Below, one piece after another: positions 34,523-45,860 of a DNA stretch of 64,000 nucleotides; position 1 is the stretch's first letter, and every line of letters begins with the position of its first letter. The notes below the pieces were generated by a model, which was not told the origin of the DNA, searched no databases, and saw only the letters and a list, made by a program, of their open reading frames with translations. The stretch covers positions 775,748-839,747 of the forward strand of contig VCAZ01000014.1 in assembly GCA_005784505.1 (NCBI GenBank), given 5' to 3'. The stretch comes from Bagarius yarrelli. Lineage: Eukaryota; Chordata; Actinopteri; Siluriformes; Sisoridae. Both the position numbers and the translations under genes were made by a program.

Positions 34523-35749
34523 AAATGAAGACATTTAACCTTTAAATTCTCAAAATGTCTACTTGTAGAAGAGCTTAATATTTCACCTCCATGGTGGAGT
34601 GAGACACTACAAAGACATTTAATAATCAATCAATCAAATCAATCAACACAATGAAAATAACTAAATACATTTTTTGGGGTCTCAATCCTGGCTCTAGTGC
34701 CTTCTAGTGGTGTGGATTTGGACATGACAGCTTGAGAGAGGAATTCCTCTAAAGGTGAAAAGGGTAAAAAATGGTCGTCTCACCACCAGACACCAGACAT
34801 TCTCCTCACATCATCTCATTATAACATGAGGTGAAAGTCTGACAGTCTTCACAGCCGGCGTTATCGGCGCTACACGCCCGGCATTAATAACTTACATGAG
34901 CACCGGCTTTTAGAAAGGAAGAGAAGAAACATGTGCATCACTGACAGAGAGACAGCCAAAGAGTGGAGACCAGGAGGAGGAGGGGAAGGAGGAGGAGGAT
35001 GAAGGTGAGAGGCTGCTGAAGAGGCCCAGGTTTATGTTTAATGCAGAACTAAAGCTGGAGTCAGGCTCGCGATTTGCTAAATGTGACTTCATGGAGCACA
35101 TCAAACCACATCTAAATCCTCCATTAAAAAGGATGAAAATTAAACCCTCCTTTTTCTCTCCCGGAGTTCTCCAGACCTCATGTGCAGCTTACAGCTCTCC
35201 ATGGAGCACCTAGGCAATTCGATTTAATGGGACGAGAAAGCAGGAGAGAGAGAGAGAGAGAGAGGGGGGAAGCGATTACAGCAAAATGTTTTTATTAACC
35301 CTCGCCCGGCCCGCCGGTGCATCACAGGGTCAGTCTGCACCAGTAAACTGTGAAATGGCTCTGCTGGTTTGGGCCACGGTGGAGTCATGGAGACATTGTG
35401 TTTGTGTGTTTGTGTGACTGGAGTGGGATGGCAGTGGAACAGTCAGCCGGTCTCTTTATTTTAACAGTATAAATTATTAAAAAAAACAAGAATCGCACAC
35501 AGTCCAGGATCCGCACTCACAGGACTCATTTGTGTAGCTGTCAAAGATACTTAAGCGCTTATTGAACTCACTGACGGGGTTTTATTAACACTGAGGGCAA
35601 ATAATTTCAGTTTACTTTTTACCTATACATTAAATAAGCAAACAAAATATATCGATATATAAATCATTTTCTTACTAAAACAATACTAATCCCTTAAAAA
35701 GATAAAAGTTATTCGTACATAATTTTTTTTTTTTAAACCAAATATATTT

Positions 35750-36700
35750 TTTGTCATCTTTGCACGTTTATTATTTTATTTATTCATTGGTTTGTTTTGT
35801 ATTTTAAAACACTTCCTTATATGGTCACTGTTTCCTGTTCTACTGTACACATACCTTTATGTGACTGTTTTCTATATTCTTTTTTAGTCAAATACCAAAA
35901 TGTTAATAAAAAAATCTATAAATACAACCAACACTGTTTTAGGCTATAATAAAATGTCCTTATATGGTCATTATTTCCTGTAATTCTTTACTTTTCCTTT
36001 TGCGACTGTCTGTCCTTATTAATTTTATATGTTTATTTATTTATTATGTTTAAAAATAAATACAAAAAATAATTGGTGATTTATAAATGCTGCTTTACTT
36101 ATATAAGCATTACTTCCTGTTTGTGTTTACTCTTTCCCTCTGGTGACTGGTTGATTTTCTTATTTTATATGCATTTATTTATTTATTCATGATACATTTG
36201 TACATATATTTATTCAAATGCTTAAATTATTTCCATACACTTGACTGCTAAATCTCACTTCCCTTATATGGCCATTATTTCCTGTTCTAGTGTACACATC
36301 ACCTTGCAAATCTTTTATTGATTTATTTTTTAACAAAATATTGATATTAAAATATCTGAAAATGCTACCAACACTGCTAGAATCATCAACTTTCCTTATA
36401 TGGTCATTATTTCCTGTTCTTTTTTCCCTATTTATAGTTTTCTACATATTTAAATGTTTATCTAAAATAACAATTAAATGCCAAAAATACAACTAAATAT
36501 GGCTTACTAGATAAAATGACCTTATATAGTCAAAGTTTCCTGTTTTTGTATACACATCCACTGTGTGACTGGTTGCTTTACTTATATATTATTGCATGTA
36601 TTATTTTGCTTAAATCTTCACTTAAGATATATACACATATAACTAATAATCTAACACTGCTGGAGTCATTTTCCTTATATGGTCATTACTTCCTGTTAGT
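35750..36700. repeat. Tandem array of ~130-165-bp degenerate units, each with a CArG-like core
   Basis: The core 'ccttatatggtcattatttc' recurs. Perfect CCTTATATGG decamers lie at 35815-35824, 35958-35967, 36262-36271, 36394-36403 and 36673-36682. Decayed versions lie at 36098-36107 (cttatataag) and 36520-36529 (ccttatatag). Between cores run 'cttcctgtt', 'tacacatcac' and 'gactgg' blocks shared by several units. The array ends about 70 bases from the Ig3b exon donor. Confidence 0.85.
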
Positions 36701-36769
36701 TTTTTTCTCTTTTATTCTGGTAACTATTTTCTCCAGAAAACCTCGAATCTTGTATGTTTTTCCTTTTAC

Positions 36770-36906
36770 CTCTCACAGTAAGAGTCCCCGAAGCCTCCGC
36801 TTTCCCCACGCGGTTCTCGGCTACGCAGGTGAAAGTTCCTTCATCAGTCGCTGAAGTCTTCTTTATCCTTAACACGTACTCCTCCTTATCGAACCTGATG
36901 TCATAC
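36770..36906 (-). CDS. robo2: robo2 exon: second half of Ig3
   Basis: A 137-nt exon with acceptor 'tgctgtag' and donor 'gtaaaa'. One base completes the split Arg, and one base is left at the end. It encodes YDIRFDKEEYVLRIKKTSAT, then DEGTFTCVAENRVGKAEASG and TLTVR. DEGTFTC is the F-strand Ig signature. The intron before it is 4.4 kb and the one after it about 8.0 kb. The tandem CArG-box array begins within 90 bases on the downstream (lower-coordinate) side. Confidence 0.96.
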
Positions 36907-38283
36907 CTACAGCACACACAGAGCAAAACTACCTTTACACCAGATCCATGCTTTTTTTTCTTTATATTGATTTAATTAGAAGTTTGGTTTTCCTCCAGAA
37001 CCCTTTTCAGGAACAAGAAACACTCTTGGATGCATCTTACTTCCTTACGAAAGTGAAGCTTAACATATTCAACAGCACCGATGGGAGGAGTCTAATTCCA
37101 GTCTGGGATGAAATTATCAGCTTTAGTTAAAGGTTTTACTAAGATGTTAATTTAAAGAGCATTTAACCAATCAGAGATGTTACGCACAGTAAGCTCCGCC
37201 CCTCTACTTCCTTAATTAGTATACAGTGGTAGCTTGACTTACGAGTGTCCCAACTAACAAGTTTTTCGAGATACGAGTTGTCTTTTTTCGACGAGTCGAT
37301 GATTTTTTGCTGAGTTGGGGCTAAAATTCGGGTTATGAGCCAGTTTTCGACACCCAACCGCTAGTTAGCGTAACGCCATGACAGTGAATGCCGTAACATC
37401 CATCCAACTAGTCAGACATGCACGTTAGCAAGTGGAGTCGTCTGATCTCCAAGGTAAACGCTGTACATTATACTTAATAAAACCAGTTTATTCCAGTACA
37501 TCATATTGGATTGTTTTTATACAATATTCCTTATTTATAAGTTTATTTTTATTATTTAAAAACATCTAACAAAAAAAATGGTGGTGTTTTTTTTGGGGGA
37601 CTTGAATCGAATTAATCTCATTTTAATTGAGAGATTTGATTTAACATACGAGTAATTTGAGTTACGAGCTCCGTCAGAGAACCAATTAAACTCGTAAGTC
37701 CCAGATAGCTAGTCAGACATGCGTGTTAGTAAGTGCGATAGAGATCTGCTGCAGTGTGTTTTCAGATCAAACAAATATAAATCCAAGGCTGTGTTCACAC
37801 TTACATTCTCGACAGCAAACCTGAACATACCGAATCTAAAGGCACAGTGATACGTTCACAAACGGATTGGTCGGCTTTCGGGACATAAACTTCACAACTA
37901 GCTTTCATTGTAAATGGCTCTCTGTCGGTGTGGGTCAACGTAAGCGTTACATGAGTTTTTGATTTTCTTCAGATGAATCCACACACAGATTTTAACGCTG
38001 TTAGCAGCAAAGAAAACACAGTTACAATTACCGCATGTAGAGCAGTGCAATAACAATCTCTCCAACTCGGTCATGAGTTTTTCTTCTACTGTCCTATTGT
38101 TCCTACTGTCATCAAGAACACATCCGACATCATCAAGAATAAAAAAAAAAGTGTTCAAACAGCACCGCGGGCTTTTTCTGTTCTTTTTAACACAAGATGG
38201 TGGATCAATTATTCAACAGTGACACCCTACAGGAACCAGGAGAGGGCTTTCAGCTAAAATCTGATGCCTTCAATATTTATGAG

Positions 38284-38316
<33 letters not shown>

Positions 38317-39899
38317 TGGGAGAGAGAGTGTGTGTCTGCAGTGATGAGGCACCTGAGAGAGGCTCATTATTAAAAAAGAAAAAAAAAACCTTTTTTTGAT
38401 TTATAAAAAAAGGAATTTATTTGTTTTTAAAATTCCAGCGTAATATTGGTGGAAACACGGGGGGGGGTGTTTGTGGGGGTGTTTGTGGGGGTGTGTGTGT
38501 GCTTGAAAAGTTGACAGGTCTTGCATGTTGGTCTCTTACGCTGCAGAAATAATTGGCATCTTGTGTGGTGTGTGTGTGTGTGTGTGTGTGTGTGAAGCCT
38601 GTCTGACAGCTAGACAACAAACTGCCTGCAGTCTGTCATTCAAAATCCCGTCGTACATTGAGTAAAAACAGAGCGAGATCACTCGATATTCAGTGTCTGC
38701 TAAAGTCCAGCCTTAAAAAAAAAACATTCAACAATGCGGCTGCTTTAAAAATAAATCATAATCGGCCACGGTTTTATTTCATTCTTCCGAAATATATAAA
38801 AGAACAGAATAATGAACAGATGCTGAAAGAAGTCTGAAAGTGTCGCTGGAAGCGATCAGCCGTTTCCTCCACGGTGTTCGTTCCCGTCAGCTGCACCGTT
38901 TGCACAGGATTCACTCAGAGCAGCAGATACAAAATTAAAGACACTGCAAGAGCTTTAATACGAGAAAAACATGGCACTGACCGAGAGGAGAGTGAGATGC
39001 GGATAAGGGGCGGTGGTGGTGGGGGTCTGGGGGCCAGTTTGGTGGGGTGCTAGGAGGGGGATATTTAGACGATTTTAGAGGGGGTTATACATTGTTTTAT
39101 TGGACACACTGTCTCTCTCTCTCTGTCTCTGTCTGTCTGTCCATACGTCTGTCTGCCCATCAGCCTGTCAGTCAGTCTGTCTATCTCTCTTTTTGTCTTT
39201 GTTTGTCTTTCCGTAATAGTAATGTAATAATAATAATGTAATAGTAATGTAATAATATGTTTGGTGTGAAATGAGTGTGATGAGCCCAAAAAAATCATCT
39301 TTTACAGGACCAAAATCTGCCAGCGGCGTCTCTGGAGCAACAAATCTTTTTTATCCCCAAATCTCCAGAAGCAACAGTCAAAAATCAGGAAACTTTCACA
39401 CTATAACAGCACCTCCTAAAGGGCTCTTTCTCTCTGTCTCTCTCTGGCCATCCGTCTGTCCATCCATCCATCAGCCCGTCTGTCTGTCTGTCGGTCTATC
39501 CATCTGTCTTTCTTTCACTGTCTTTTAGACTGTCTGTCTGCCTTAAAGTCTCTCTCTCTGTCTGTCAGTCTTTCGGTCTGTCATACTGTCTATCTGTCTG
39601 TCAGTCTCTGTGTCTGCTTGTCTGTCTGTCTGTCTGTCTGTCTTTCTTCCCCTGTCTGTCTGTCTTTAAAAACATTAGAGCATTGCTTAAACAGAGAGAG
39701 ATTCTGGAAGGAAGAAAAGAAAGAATCGTCTTTAATCTGAGAGAAAAAGACAGGAACAGAATCCCAGAGAGAAAAACTCTAGTACCTCACAGGGTCTTAC
39801 ACTGTTCAAGGGCTGTCTGTGCCCTTTACCCTCCTCTGGTGCACTCTACCTGGTCTGTTTGCTCCCTGACCCTCCACCTGACTTACGCTGACCAGCCCC

Positions 39900-39933
<34 letters not shown>

Positions 39934-40633
39934 GGTTGTCCCTTAGTCCCTGATTTCATTCGCTGCTCAGTGAAAACCTAACCAACCTCACACTCCTTCC
40001 ATTAATATCTCCATCCATGTGCTTGCAATAACGTGTGTGTGACTGTGTGTATGTGTGCGTGTGTGTGTTTGTATGTGTGTGACTGTGTGTATGTGCCTGT
40101 GCAAAAGTGTATTTATTATTTACTTAAAATCATCACAATGTTTTATATTTTGGTTATTTCTTTTGCAGTTTTTACAAAACAATTATTTTATTTTAATAAA
40201 AATTAATTAATAATTGATTTATATTATAATTTATATAAACAATTAATTTATATTAATAATAATAAAAATTATTATTTTTAAATCATAATTTAATTCTATT
40301 TCTGAATTTTTGGGAATGTTATTTTTTCAATTCTTAAAATAATTTTAAATGGACAGAAAATTTATATTATTTGATTATTATTACTGTATTACAGTAATTG
40401 TATTAATATGATTATTATTGTAGTAATCGAATATTTATTTATTTATTTATTTTGTTCGTTTTTAAGGTTTTTTGTTACTTTTACAGCAGTCTGATAATGT
40501 TATTTCTGGCAGAATTGCATTTTTCCTCTCTTTTTCTCTAATTGCATAACCTGAAGGTCGACCGCTTTCCCAAACTGTCCATCAACCAGCGCGTCCTTAA
40601 AATTGGGTATTTAGATAAGAGCTGAAAACATTC

Positions 40634-40675
<42 letters not shown>

Positions 40676-41300
40676 AGGGAAAAGAGCAAAAGAGAATAAA
40701 TAACAGTAAAATTAAGAGCCTGGGCTTCGTCTCCACCACCACCGAGTCTGACGTTAATTATAAACCGCACAATAACGATTAATTCAATAATTAGATTGTC
40801 ATTGTTTTTCTCAAACCTAATTAACTTCTTTATGCTTTTAACAGAAATAAGAACGTGTGATGACTTTATTAACGCCAGCGTGGAAAACCTGTAGAGTTTC
40901 TTCAGAAATAAATGACTAGAACATCTGTTCCAGCTGATAAACACAACGGCGTCACGTCGGCAGCGGAATTTCACAGGAAACTGCAGTGTCGAAATGATGG
41001 GATTATCGGATTATTAGTGAAATGATTGATGAAACTGATGATTGTTAAATATTATTAACAGAAATTATAGACAAACTGTTGATATTAAATTTAAAGCAAT
41101 GCTGGAATAAGCGATATAATAAATAAATAAATAAATAAATAAACAAACAAACAAACAAAATAAATAAACAGTAAAAATAATAATTAATTGAATAATAAAT
41201 AATTCATAAAAAAGATGTGAATATATTAAAGAAAAAAATAATTGAATATTTAAAAAATAAAGAAAAAAATAATAATTTTTTTTTTTTTTAATTGTATCAC
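36907..41300 (-). other. robo2: robo2 intron inside Ig3
   Basis: A 4394-bp intron. Content: a MITE (37226-37706), GT-rich repeats (38286-38600), a TCTG-rich pyrimidine block (39100-39665), (GT)n (39902-39931), interrupted GT (40033-40092), very AT-rich DNA (40110-40490), (GA)n (40637-40670) and an (AAAT)/(AAAC) array (41120-41160). No exon found. Confidence 0.8.
37226..37706 (+). mobile_element. MITE with 'cttgacttacgag' ends, pogo/Tigger-like
   Basis: The left end 'cagtggtagcttgacttacg' is mirrored by the right end 'accaattaaactcgtaagtc'. The internal 'ttcgagatacgagttgtctt' and 'gagttacgagctccgtcaga' are typical of this class. There is no coding capacity. A 30-base block near 37408 ('actagtcagacatgcacgtt') recurs just outside the right end near 37709. 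Confidence 0.7.
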
Positions 41301-41439
41301 CTTCCACGCGGAACGTCTACGTCATCCTTCCTCCAGCGGACGGAGGGCTGAGGGTCTCCATGCACCTGACAACGGAACTCCACCGCTTCCTCCTCCAGAA
41401 CCACCTGGTTTATTGGCCTGCGCTGGAACGTGGGCCGTT
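41301..41439 (-). CDS. robo2: robo2 exon: first half of Ig3
   Basis: A 139-nt exon. Its acceptor AG sits directly after a (TG)n microsatellite, which reads as (CA)n on the plus strand at 41441-41468. The donor is 'gtgata'. It encodes ERPTFQRRPINQVVLEEEAV, then EFRCQVHGDPQPSVRWRKDD and VDVPRG, ending inside an Arg codon (phase 2). ERPTF-RRPINQVVLEEEAVEFRC is specific to ROBO2 among the Robo paralogues as I know them. The Cys in EFRC pairs with TFTC in the next exon. The unusual acceptor tract has no alternative AG between the repeat and the exon. Confidence 0.95.
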
Positions 41440-41440
41440 C

Positions 41441-41441
41441 T

Positions 41442-41468
<27 letters not shown>
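41441..41468 (-). promoter_or_regulatory. (TG)n tract acting as acceptor of Ig3a exon
   Basis: In transcript sense the intron ends (TG)n then 'tgtag', with no conventional polypyrimidine tract. UG repeats are known binding sites for TDP-43/CELF-type proteins; the effect here is inference. Confidence 0.75.
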
Positions 41469-41473
<5 letters not shown>

Positions 41474-41514
41474 GTGTAAGTAAAAAGGAAATACAAAATA
41501 AAAATGATATGATT

Positions 41515-41860
41515 GATGGAGGTTAGCGCTTAGCACTGCTGCCTCACAGAAAGAAGGTCCTGGGTTCGATTCCCCTGCAGGGGTCTTTCTGTGTGGAGTT
41601 TGTATGTTCTCCCTGTGTTTGCGTGGGTTTACTCCGGGTTCTCCGGTTTCCTCCCACAGTCCAAAAACATGTATGTTAGATTGATTGGTGATTCTAAATT
41701 GCCCATAGGAGTGTGTGTGAGTGTGTGTGGCACTTTGATGGACTGGTGACCTTTCCAAGGTGTCCCCCTACTGCCTTTTACCCTTTCAGAGACGGCTGGG
41801 ATAGACTCCAGCAGATCCCTGTGACCCTAAATTTATGAATGAATGAATGAATGAATGATT
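41515..41860 (+). mobile_element. Full-length tRNA-derived SINE with (GAAT)n tail
   Basis: The head 'gttagcgcttagcactgctg' with B-box 'gggttcgattccc' is followed by 'gtttactccgggttctccgg', 'ttgattggtgattctaaatt' and 'tgggatagactccagcagat', ending in four to five 'gaat' repeats. It is well preserved and occupies most of the intron between Ig2 and Ig3. Confidence 0.9.
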
Positions 41861-41903
41861 GATGGACTGAAATCTAATCGCACTTCCTGTTAACTCTGCT
41901 TAC

Positions 41904-42024
41904 CAAACACGGTGAGCTGCGCCGTCTCGCTGTCTCGCTCTCCCACCATGTTGGTTCCCACGCACACGTACATGCCTGCGTCACTTTTCCGTGCGTTTGA
42001 GATCATCAGCTTACCTCCTCGAAT
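41904..42024 (-). CDS. robo2: robo2 exon: second half of Ig2
   Basis: A 121-nt exon between acceptor 'cctgcag' and donor 'gtaagc', entering in phase 0 and leaving in phase 1. It encodes IRGGKLMISNARKSDAG, then MYVCVGTNMVGERDSETAQL and TVF. The D-x-G-x-Y-x-C signature (DAGMYVC) supplies the second Ig2 cysteine. The serine-alanine change in NARKSD relative to the NTRKSD I recall from mammalian ROBO2 is conservative. The exon completes the Slit-contacting second Ig domain. Confidence 0.96.
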
Positions 42025-42116
42025 CTGCAGGAACAAACATAATACAATGCAGAAAAAAATTATGAGAAAAAGAGAAGAGAAAATGAACAAAAGAAAAAAA
42101 AGAAAACCCCCCGTAC

Positions 42117-42274
42117 TTTAATCCTCTCGTCTTTCTCATCGATCCGAACTTTGTCCTTCTTCCAGTATGTCGTGGGCTCTGGATGACCTCGAGGTGGAAC
42201 ACACTCCAAAATGGCCGGTTCTCCTGCAGCCACCACCACATCTGTGGGGTTCTGTCGGAAATCATCTCTCAGCA
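42117..42274 (-). CDS. robo2: robo2 exon: first half of Ig2
   Basis: This 158-nt exon begins after 'tctttcag' and ends before 'gtacgg'. It enters in phase 1 (two bases finish a codon) and leaves in phase 0. The translation opens LRDDFRQNPTDVVVAAGEPA and continues through ILECVPPRGHPEP and YWKKDKVRIDEKDERIK. This matches, from my knowledge of the family, the start of Ig2 of vertebrate ROBO2; ROBO1 has 'DVMVAVGEPAVMECQ' here. The Cys in ILEC is the B-strand half of the Ig disulfide; its partner is in the next exon. Ig1 and Ig2 of Robo form the Slit-binding surface. Only 92 bases separate it from the next exon, the shortest intron in the window. No Ig1 exon is found upstream to 64000. Confidence 0.96.
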
Positions 42275-42450
42275 CTGAAAGACAAGGACAAACAAATGAA
42301 TCAATTCGAGCGACAGAACTAAAATAAACAACAACAAAATAAAAACGGGGACAGTAATGAGTTCCATCTGAGATTCTATGTCTGATGAGATCTATCTGTC
42401 TGTCTGTCCATCTCTGTTTGTCTGTCTATGTATTTGTCTGCCTGTCTGTC

Positions 42451-42454
42451 TAGT

Positions 42455-42541
<87 letters not shown>
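42451..42541. repeat. (TATC)n microsatellite
   Basis: About 21 consecutive TATC units, near perfect, after a TCTG-rich lead-in. Likely polymorphic. Confidence 0.95.
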
Positions 42542-42795
42542 GTCCAACATGTAAGTGCAACATTCTATTCTACCAATAAAAAAAATTCTACTCCTCAATT
42601 TTCTCCTCCAGCACTCCTCACACTCCTTCATTCTTTTATTTTTTTCTTTCTCTCTGTCTGGAAGTTTTTTTTTTTGCTTCGGATCTGATGAATATTTATA
42701 TTTTTCACTTTTCGCTCCACATTCGTACCGCTGAGACTTGGATCTGTCTGTGAGGCTCGGGGCGAAACAGAACTAGACTTATTTTTTTTTTCATT

Positions 42796-42835
<40 letters not shown>

Positions 42836-43234
42836 TCTCTCCACCCTTTTCTCCTGCAGACTGGTTATTTTATTTATTCTTTCATTTATTTATTTAATTG
42901 CTTTTTAGGCTGTTTTTCAAGGCAGCCTGATTTAACGGCTTTGCCCTCTTTTTTTTGGCGGTGTTTCAGATTGGGAGCCGGAGAAGCGAGTCGAGACGTG
43001 TGGAGACACATTCGGTGGAAGGCTGATATGAAGAACGTGTGCCAAGAGAAAACAGACGGCATATGTTTTTATTTTATTTATATTTTAACGCACACTTCTA
43101 ACATTGGAACTAAAACGCTTTGGTGCTGTTTGCTTCCTATCAATTCAACAAATCTTCATCGTTTCATTTCTACAAATCAAACAAAAGGCAGATCAAACAA
43201 ATGTCTGAGTTTTTATTTTTCATTAGTTGTAAAG

Positions 43235-43440
43235 TTGTAGCTTAACTGGTCAAGGCATCGAGTTGTTACATGGAGGATCAGAGATTTAAAATCTACCACA
43301 TCCAAGCTGCTACTGTTGGGCCCCTAAGCAGGACCCCTAACCATGTCTTCTCTGTGTATCGACAGGCAGTTTGGGGTCGGAGCAGAGGGTCAGACATGAC
43401 ACAACTCAGAACTCAGCCCCAACCCAAGAAAGTCAAAAAA
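43235..43440 (+). mobile_element. Diverged SINE
   Basis: 'gtagcttaactggtcaaggc' and 'gctactgttgggcccctaag' mark the head and middle. The tail 'ggtcggagcagagggtcaga' is of the second type. Confidence 0.65.
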
Positions 43441-44144
43441 GAAAAGATTTTATGGGACTCCCTATAACATAATATTACTATATGGATCTATAATAGATTA
43501 GATTAATTCGATTAGATTTAACTTTATTGTCATTGTGTGAGGTACAGAGCCAATGGAATGCAGTTATATATATATATCTCAGTTAAATGAATAAACATCA
43601 GTAGATCTTTTCCTTGATAAAGTCCCTGGACTGAATATTTATTGATTTCCACTACAGTTGAATCTGTATTCAGGTTAGACATGGTTTCATTTCGTCTCTT
43701 AGTGTACAGAACTTGTTCCAGGTAATATTATGGTCTGTATGGATCATGTGTGTGCTATAGTGTATCACAGTGTATTCAGATACTATACAAATATCCAACA
43801 TCTATTAAAAAAAAGAGAGAATTATCATTTCTTTAGCTTTTATTCAGTCAGGGTGAACATAAGACACTGGAGGTCATGAGTTTCACTATACAGGCCTGTA
43901 GCTAGACGACTCCTACTGATCCTACCACACCGATCGACTTTGTGTTTTGCTTGCCGCCCGATTAGTACTTGAGGGGTGAAAACTTAATGTGATAATGTGA
44001 TACATTACACACTGAGCACCAAAATATTGCTATTTGTCTACACAAGCCTAAAGCTAGAAAAATACTAACTAGAAAGTCTTCAAGAAGCTAGAAAATGACC
44101 CAGAAATATTTTCCCCTCACTTAAGACGTCTTTCTTCCTATATA

Positions 44145-44318
44145 AGGGAAGTGGTAGCACAGTGGTTAAGGTGTTGGGCTGCTAATTGGAAGATCGGGTT
44201 TAATTCCCAGGGTTTAAAGGCCCCTAAGCAAGGCCCTTAGCCCCTAATTGCCTAGATATATAAAGGAGATAAATGTTAGTCGCTCTGGATAAGGGCATCT
44301 GCCAAATGCTGTAAATGA
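44145..44318 (+). mobile_element. tRNA-derived SINE
   Basis: The head 'gtggtagcacagtggttaag', 'taagcaaggcccttagcccc' and tail 'cgctctggataagggcatct' are all present. Confidence 0.85.
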
Positions 44319-45439
44319 AGATAACTAGCCAAGCGGTTAAATGCTAGCAAACTAGCAGGAATTTGACACAGTTTCGAATGCTGATTTGAGCCTTCAAGTA
44401 ACAGACGGAACTTTAGATATCATTTATGGAAGAAGTCTTCAGTATCAGAGGTTTAAGGTTTTAAGCAACATGGCAAGCTAAGTTTTTTTGGCAGTATCCT
44501 TTATCCAGAGTGGCATATATTTTACTTATTTATCTAACCCAGGCCCAGCAGTAGCAACTTGGTGGTGCTGGTAATTGAACCCATGAGCTTTTATTCAGCA
44601 CGCAAAAACCTTTAGCACTAAGCTCTTACCTGCCCCATGAAGGGTATAACTTGTTTCGGGGTGGTGCTCCATAACAACAAACGCATCTATAACCAGATAA
44701 AAGAGTATAATGTGCTGCTCTTTATGAAACCTATAAAAATTGCACTCACAGGGAAATTACCAGGGCAGTTACAGTAACTTGGGCTAGGATATTAGGTATC
44801 AAATTGACATTCTTGATTAGTAAGCAAATCAAAATTATGATAGTGTTACAGATATTTGAGACTTTGTCCCCAGACCACCAAAGGGCAACATGGTGCATGG
44901 CAAGGATATAGAGGCAGAGGCAAGGGGCATTGAGAGGGGCATAAGTCTCTTTATTTGTCACATATAACATATATCTCAGCTTGGCTAACTGGAGTCAGAG
45001 CATAAAGTCAACCATGATACAGCGCCCCTGGAGCAATTTAACCACCTTAACCAACTAAGCCACCACTACTACCTTCTGCAGAGCTGAAATCTTTTATTCC
45101 ACAGGCACTAACTAGTTACAAAGCAAATACAATAGTTTAGCGGTATCTTAAATGCAAGAAAGAAACATATTGCAGTGATCCTGTCCATAGCAAAGTGTAT
45201 TGTCTCCTAATAAGATGCTAACAGAGGGTAGGGTGAGCTTTTAGACAAGGTCAATTGACAATAATGCGGTATATCTGGTCTGGAACATTAAAGTGTATGT
45301 TTTGGCGTAAACCTGCGATCATTAAACAAATCAACAGCTTTGGCATTCTGTTGTTAGCTTGCGAGACCCCCGCTAACAGTGGATGCCACATGCCTAGGCT
45401 CCAATCAGACCCCAAACTGCAGAAAATGAGCTCTGGTGC

Positions 45440-45860
45440 AACTCAAAAAAACAACATAATTAACTCTTAATGAACCTCCTTCTTCCTGGTGCCGTCACCA
45501 ACACACTCCCCAAATTTAATTTTGCCTAATCCTGCCTTTATGGTAATGTATGTCTCATTAAAATGTTAGTTAAAGACTCATTAAAATTCACTTAGAGACA
45601 TAATGAATTCATTACTATGATACCACTGAAAAAAGCAAGAGGAGCCGAATGAAAAAGACTCGGAAGACAAAAGCAAAGGACGAAAAGAGAATAAGAGAGG
45701 AAGACAGCTTTCCAATGCCTTAATTTTGACTGAAATCTGCATACATTTGCATAATAAACCCACACGCTACACCTCCAATTTTTAGCATCACTCTATAATG
45801 AAGGCCCCTGCAATTAAGACTATTTTCTCTAAAATAAATTTGAGACTAGTTCAAAGCCTT
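45440..45860. other. Candidate conserved non-coding element with octamer
   Basis: Unique sequence rich in ATTA/TAAT cores, with a perfect POU octamer ATTTGCAT at 45745-45752. Confidence 0.35.

Larger units (their letters stand above)
28804..36769 (-). other. robo2: robo2 intron between Ig3 and Ig4
   Basis: A 7966-bp intron. Content: a MITE-like element (29048-29463), unique stretches (30600-31140, 34790-35240), SINEs (31385-31735, 31911-32098 minus, 32651-32815 minus, 33188-33385, 34293-34522) and the CArG-box tandem array (35750-36700) beside the Ig3b exon. No other exon is seen. Confidence 0.8.
41440..41903 (-). other. robo2: robo2 intron between Ig2 and Ig3, mostly one SINE
   Basis: A 464-bp intron. 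About 345 bp is a single tRNA-derived SINE (41515-41860). The remainder is the (CA)n acceptor tract and short flanks. Without the SINE the intron would be about 120 bp, close to the 92-bp neighbour. Confidence 0.85.
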
